Shown: positions 61,583-64,000 of the stretch, piece after piece
Layout: the number at the start of each line of letters is the position of its first letter
How positions within the stretch are numbered: the stretch's first letter is position 1
From: Streptomyces sp. TLI_146
GTDB taxonomy: Bacteria; Actinomycetota; Actinomycetes; Streptomycetales; Streptomycetaceae
Length of the DNA stretch: 64,000 nucleotides
NCBI RefSeq assembly: GCF_002846415.1
Contig: NZ_PJMX01000001.1
Span: 5,084,001 to 5,148,000 of the forward strand
Direction: 5' to 3'
Notes under the pieces: model-generated
What the model saw: the letters and a program-made list of their open reading frames with translations, nothing else
The model's database searches: none
Told to the model about the DNA's origin: nothing
Translations under genes and position numbers: made by a program

Positions 61583-62389
61583 ATGCTGCTGACGATCGAC
61601 GTAGGCAACACGCACACGGTCCTCGGCCTGTTCGACGGCGAGGAGGTCGTCGAGCACTGGCGCATCTCCACCGACCCGCGCCGCACCGCGGACGAGATGG
61701 CGGTCCTGCTCAACGGTCTGATGGGCATGCACCCGCTGCTCGGCGCCGAGCTGGGCGACAACATCGAGGGCATCGCGATCTGCTCGACGGTGCCGTCGGT
61801 GCTGCACGAGCTGCGCGAGGTGACGCGCCGCTACTACGGCGACGTCCCCGCGGTCCTGGTCGAGCCCGGCATCAAGACCGGCGTCCCGATCCTGATGGAC
61901 AACCCCAAGGAGGTCGGCGCGGACCGCATCATCAACGCGGTCGCGGCGGTCGAGCTGTACGGGGGCCCGGCGATCGTCGTCGACTTCGGCACGGCGACGA
62001 CGTTCGACGCGGTGAGCGCGCGCGGCGAGTACGCGGGCGGGGTGATCGCCCCCGGCATCGAGATCTCGGTCGAGGCGCTCGGCGTCAAGGGCGCCCAGCT
62101 CCGCAAGATCGAACTGGCCCGGCCGCGGGCGGTGATCGGCAAGAACACGGTCGAGGCGATGCAGGCGGGGATCGTGTACGGGTTCGCCGGGCAGGTCGAC
62201 GGGGTCGTGACCCGGATGGCCCGCGAGCTGGTGGGCCCCGGGGGCGACCCGGCCGACGTCACGGTGATCGCCACGGGCGGCCTGGCCCCGATGGTCCTGG
62301 GCGAGGCCCACGTGATCGACGAACACGAGCCGTGGCTGACGCTGATCGGCTTGCGCCTGGTGTACGAACGCAACATCTCCCGCATGTAG
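61583..62389 (+). CDS. coaX: Type III pantothenate kinase
   Basis: 268 residues. Phosphorylates pantothenate, first step of CoA synthesis, without inhibition by CoA and not blocked by N-pantothenamides. LLTIDVGNTHTVLGLFDGEE (phosphate-1, with catalytic Asp), EVGADRIINAVAAVELYGGP, IVVDFGTATTFDAVS (phosphate-2) and GVIAPGIEIS (adenosine) are present. Same operon as panC, so both pantothenate steps are together. Ends NISRM, followed by GC-rich repeats. Confidence 0.96.
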   Translation: MLLTIDVGNTHTVLGLFDGEEVVEHWRISTDPRRTADEMAVLLNGLMGMHPLLGAELGDNIEGIAICSTVPSVLHELREVTRRYYGDVPAVLVEPGIKTGVPILMDNPKEVGADRIINAVAAVELYGGPAIVVDFGTATTFDAVSARGEYAGGVIAPGIEISVEALGVKGAQLRKIELARPRAVIGKNTVEAMQAGIVYGFAGQVDGVVTRMARELVGPGGDPADVTVIATGGLAPMVLGEAHVIDEHEPWLTLIGLRLVYERNISRM

Positions 62390-62412
62390 CTGGGCCCCCG
62401 CCCCGCTGCCCC

Positions 62413-62462
62413 GTTCGTCTGCGGCTCGGTGGCGGGCTGCTCGCGCAGTTCCCCGCGCCCCT
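62413..62462 (+). repeat. GC-rich 3'-end module, left copy after coaX
   Basis: TTCGTCTGCGGCTCGGTGGC then GGCTGCTCGCGCAG + TTCCCCGCGCCCCT (core 62435-62462). The 326-bp gap 62390-62715 contains no gene, only this pair and a GC-rich tail. Confidence 0.88.
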
Positions 62463-62513
62463 GGAAATGCCGCTCCGCGGCAATCCCCTGGGCGCCCCTC
62501 AGGGGCGCATCTC

Positions 62514-62560
62514 AGGGGCGCGGGGAACTGCGCGACCAGTTGGGGACGGCCCGCAGACAA
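62514..62560 (-). repeat. GC-rich 3'-end module, right inverted copy after coaX
   Basis: AGGGGCGCGGGGAACTGCGC then GACCAGTT (62514-62541), ending GGCCCGCAGACAAA. Inverted partner of the copy at 62413. CTTCAGGGAAGGGCGGGGAG at 62630-62649 is a copy of the second recurring string. Confidence 0.88.
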
Positions 62561-62703
62561 AACGAGGGGGTCCGGGGGCGAAGCCCCCGGCAGCCCGCCC
62601 CGACCCGCCACCCGGCCGCCCGCCCAGGGCTTCAGGGAAGGGCGGGGAGGGGAATTCAACTCGCCGGGGCGTCCCATTAAACGGATTTTGTCCCTTTACG
62701 GCG

Positions 62704-62718
62704 TATTGTCGGGTCATG
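62704..62718 (+). promoter_or_regulatory. Predicted leaderless promoter
   Basis: TATTGT (62704-62709) ends 6 nt before ATG 62716, within an A/T-richer stretch (62678-62710). Confidence 0.5.
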
Positions 62719-63330
62719 CCCACGCCCTACGGATCCCGCGGCGGAATGGCGTTCAGCGCAGACGAGCTGCGTGTGCTCAGACGTGCTCTCGCCGTCGCCC
62801 TCCACCCTGCCCCCCTCGCGGACGCGGACGTCCACGACTGCCTACGGCTAGCCGGCTCCGTGGACGAGGCCGTCCGCGAGGCGAACCGGCTGCGCGCCTT
62901 CCTGCTGGCCGATCTCGCCCGCTACCGCACCGCTCTGCCCGGCTCCGCCCCGGGCTATCTGGAGCTGCTCCAGGACGCCCTGGCGGCCGGTTACGACCCG
63001 ACCCCGGACGACCTGGCCGCGCTGCGCGGGCTGCGCGCGCTCCCGGTGGCCGCCGCCCTGCTCGAACGGTGCCGGCGCCTGGCCGAGAACTCCGTACGGG
63101 CGCGGCTCGCCGCCGTGACCCCCGGCCCGCGCACCCGGCTCCTCGCCCTGCCGGGCGGCCGCGCCGCCGCGCAGGACCCGAAGCCACGGACCCAGCCCAA
63201 GTCCGAGCCCGCCCCCGCCCGGCCGCAGCCCAAGGCGCCCCGCCCGGACCGGCCCATCCCCACCCCCGGTGAGGTGTTCCCGCCGCGCCGCAAGCCCCTG
63301 CCCCCGCCCGCCGCCCGCGCCGCCGGGTAG
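62716..63330 (+). CDS. Hypothetical protein with Pro-rich tail
   Basis: 204 residues. MAFSADELRVLRRALAVALH (about 11-30), DVHDCLRLAGSVDEAVREAN, RLRAFLLADLARYRTALPGS and GYLELLQDALAAGYDPTPDD form a helical domain to about residue 140, then a Pro/Lys/Arg-rich disordered tail. I recognise it as a conserved Streptomyces hypothetical near the lsr2 region, without function. It is followed 14 bp later by a small membrane protein; no signal peptide. Confidence 0.8.
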   Translation: MPTPYGSRGGMAFSADELRVLRRALAVALHPAPLADADVHDCLRLAGSVDEAVREANRLRAFLLADLARYRTALPGSAPGYLELLQDALAAGYDPTPDDLAALRGLRALPVAAALLERCRRLAENSVRARLAAVTPGPRTRLLALPGGRAAAQDPKPRTQPKSEPAPARPQPKAPRPDRPIPTPGEVFPPRRKPLPPPAARAAG

Positions 63331-63331
63331 C

Positions 63332-63347
63332 TACCCTGGTCGGCATG
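63332..63347 (+). promoter_or_regulatory. Predicted leaderless promoter of the small membrane protein
   Basis: TACCCT (63332-63337) ends 7 nt before ATG 63345, starting 1 bp after the preceding stop. Confidence 0.45.
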
Positions 63348-63524
63348 GACTACGTTTCCGCGCTCGTTCCCCCCGTGGTGATGGCCGTCTTCTTCATCGG
63401 GCTCATCGTGACGATCGTCAAGAGCCAGGGCGGCCCCAACAAGGGCAAGGAGGACGCGGCCGTGGACGCCGCGCTCGCCCGTGCCGAGGCCGCCCAGCAG
63501 CGGCCGACCACCGGCCAGGCCTGA
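63345..63524 (+). CDS. 59-residue single-pass membrane protein
   Basis: MDYVSALVPPVVMAVFFIGL then IVTIVKSQGGPNKGKEDAA: one helix at about 6-26 and a basic, Ala-rich cytosolic tail (VDAALARAEAAQQRPTTGQA). N-out orientation is expected. Such tiny proteins are conserved in this place in Streptomyces, function unknown. Stop TGA 63522-63524. Confidence 0.75.
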   Translation: MDYVSALVPPVVMAVFFIGLIVTIVKSQGGPNKGKEDAAVDAALARAEAAQQRPTTGQA

Positions 63525-63580
63525 CCGGAGGCAGAACCCGCGGCCCCTCCCGGCCGCACGGCGCGTTCACGCGTCAAGGG

Positions 63581-63614
63581 CGCGCGACCCATATCAGGGG
63601 CGCGCGCTCTTTTT
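63581..63614 (+). terminator. Intrinsic terminator after the small membrane protein
   Basis: CGCGCG-A-CCC (63581-63590), loop ATATCA, GGG-G-CGCGCG (63597-63606), then CTCTTTTT. One A/G mismatch inside the stem. Confidence 0.8.
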
Positions 63615-63659
63615 GCTGTTCACCACCGTAAATAACCAGCCATTCAGGACATCTCCCAC

Positions 63660-63674
63660 TATGGTGCAGATGTG
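63660..63674 (+). promoter_or_regulatory. Predicted leaderless promoter of the BlaI-family gene
   Basis: TATGGT (63660-63665) ends 6 nt before GTG 63672 in an A/T-rich stretch. No ribosome site precedes the GTG. Confidence 0.5.
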
Positions 63675-64000
63675 CCTCGCCAATTGGGAGAGCTGGAAGA
63701 CGCCGTCATGACGCGCGTCTGGCAGTGGAACCGTCCGGTCACCGTCCGGGAAGTCCTGGAAGACCTTCAGCAGGAACGGTCCATCGCGTACACGACCGTG
63801 ATGACCGTAATGGACAATCTCCATCAGAAGGGCTGGGTACGCCGGGAAGTCGACGGACGTGCCTATCGATATACCGCGGTCTCCACCCGTGCCGCCTACG
63901 CGGCCGCACTGATGAACGAAGCGTGGTCGCAGAGTGACAACCCCGCCGCCGCACTGGTCGCCTTCTTCGGCATGATGTCACCCGAGCAGCGCGAGTCCCT
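63672..64000 (+). CDS. BlaI/MecI/CopY-family repressor, partial
   Basis: 109 residues visible before the right edge, starting at GTG 63672 (MPRQLGELEDAVMTRVWQWN). The winged helix is complete: VTVREVLEDLQQERSIAYTT, VMTVMDNLHQKGWVRREVDG, RAYRYTAVSTRAAYAAALMN. BlaI-family repressors bind dyads as dimers and are often inactivated by proteolysis from a BlaR1-type membrane protein; the window ends before any partner. The end MNEAWSQSDNPAAALVAFFG matches the Streptomyces BlaI group with a short C-terminal helix. Confidence 0.9.
   Translation, partial: MPRQLGELEDAVMTRVWQWNRPVTVREVLEDLQQERSIAYTTVMTVMDNLHQKGWVRREVDGRAYRYTAVSTRAAYAAALMNEAWSQSDNPAAALVAFFGMMSPEQRES

Noticed and set aside
58843..63330. 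A 1495-residue open frame covering nadB to the hypothetical gene
   Set aside because: It arises from the one-base loss in nadB; nadC and coaX lie in other frames with full family motifs, and the region after 60540 is Arg/Gly nonsense until the real gene at 62716.

Overview
The window is chromosomal DNA of a Streptomyces species or a very close relative. Codon third positions are almost all G or C, GTG starts and 4-bp ATGA/GTGA overlaps are frequent, and the families are typical of the genus: a SARP/NB-ARC/TPR regulator, a DUF397 plus XRE-DUF5753 plus HATPase trio, an orphan NuoD2, a SigE-type ECF sigma factor, a DUF3180 protein beside folK, and type III pantothenate kinase. The order dacB, zincin, tilS, hpt, ftsH, folE, fol genes matches, from memory, the conserved Streptomyces core. 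I see no rRNA, tRNA, CRISPR array, integrase or transposase.

Layout. 1-14.3 kb is regulatory and accessory: a secreted FAD oxidase (cut by the left edge) divergent from a MocR regulator, an alpha/beta-hydrolase fused to an APH-like kinase, an AfsR-like regulator broken by a frameshift, an ECF sigma factor with a membrane partner, a family-A DNA polymerase, an NmrA-like oxidoreductase/HxlR pair and a DUF2786 protein. 14.6-26.9 kb holds a FUSC transporter, a lipoprotein, the WhiJ-like DUF397/ATPase/XRE trio, aldehyde dehydrogenase, PadR, YbjQ and glutamate decarboxylase, DedA, a ThrE-type exporter and inorganic pyrophosphatase. 27-37.6 kb is housekeeping: dacB, zincin, tilS, hpt, ftsH, folE (+ strand) facing folP, NTF2-like, folB, folK, DUF3180 (- strand). 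37.6-47.9 kb has a MarR/MFS pair, a PG-lysyltransferase-like protein beside an esterase, and an OpuC-type glycine-betaine ABC system. 47.9-55.6 kb has NuoD2 with a MidA/NDUFAF7-like methyltransferase, a two-component system, an ArsR/quinone-oxidoreductase pair and a DUF5937 regulator. 55.7-62.4 kb is a cofactor operon (DUF2520, panC, nadB, nadC, coaX) for pantothenate/CoA and NAD. The right edge cuts a BlaI-family repressor.

Three themes run through the region. Four genes (SARP regulator, tilS, nadB, DUF5937) each lack one base, three of them in G or C runs. Two of these are normally essential or biosynthetic, so uncorrected assembly errors are more likely than decay. A GC-rich ~28-bp module recurs about a dozen times just after stop codons, often as inverted pairs. 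Several genes have a TANNNT hexamer 6-7 nt before the start codon, which predicts leaderless mRNAs.

The most interesting biology is (i) a 23-bp motif shared by two promoter regions of the WhiJ-like trio, (ii) NuoD2 with its quinone tyrosine replaced by tryptophan, beside a homologue of the enzyme that methylates the matching arginine in mitochondrial complex I, and (iii) the hydrolase-kinase fusion with an expanding repeat in its kinase lobe.
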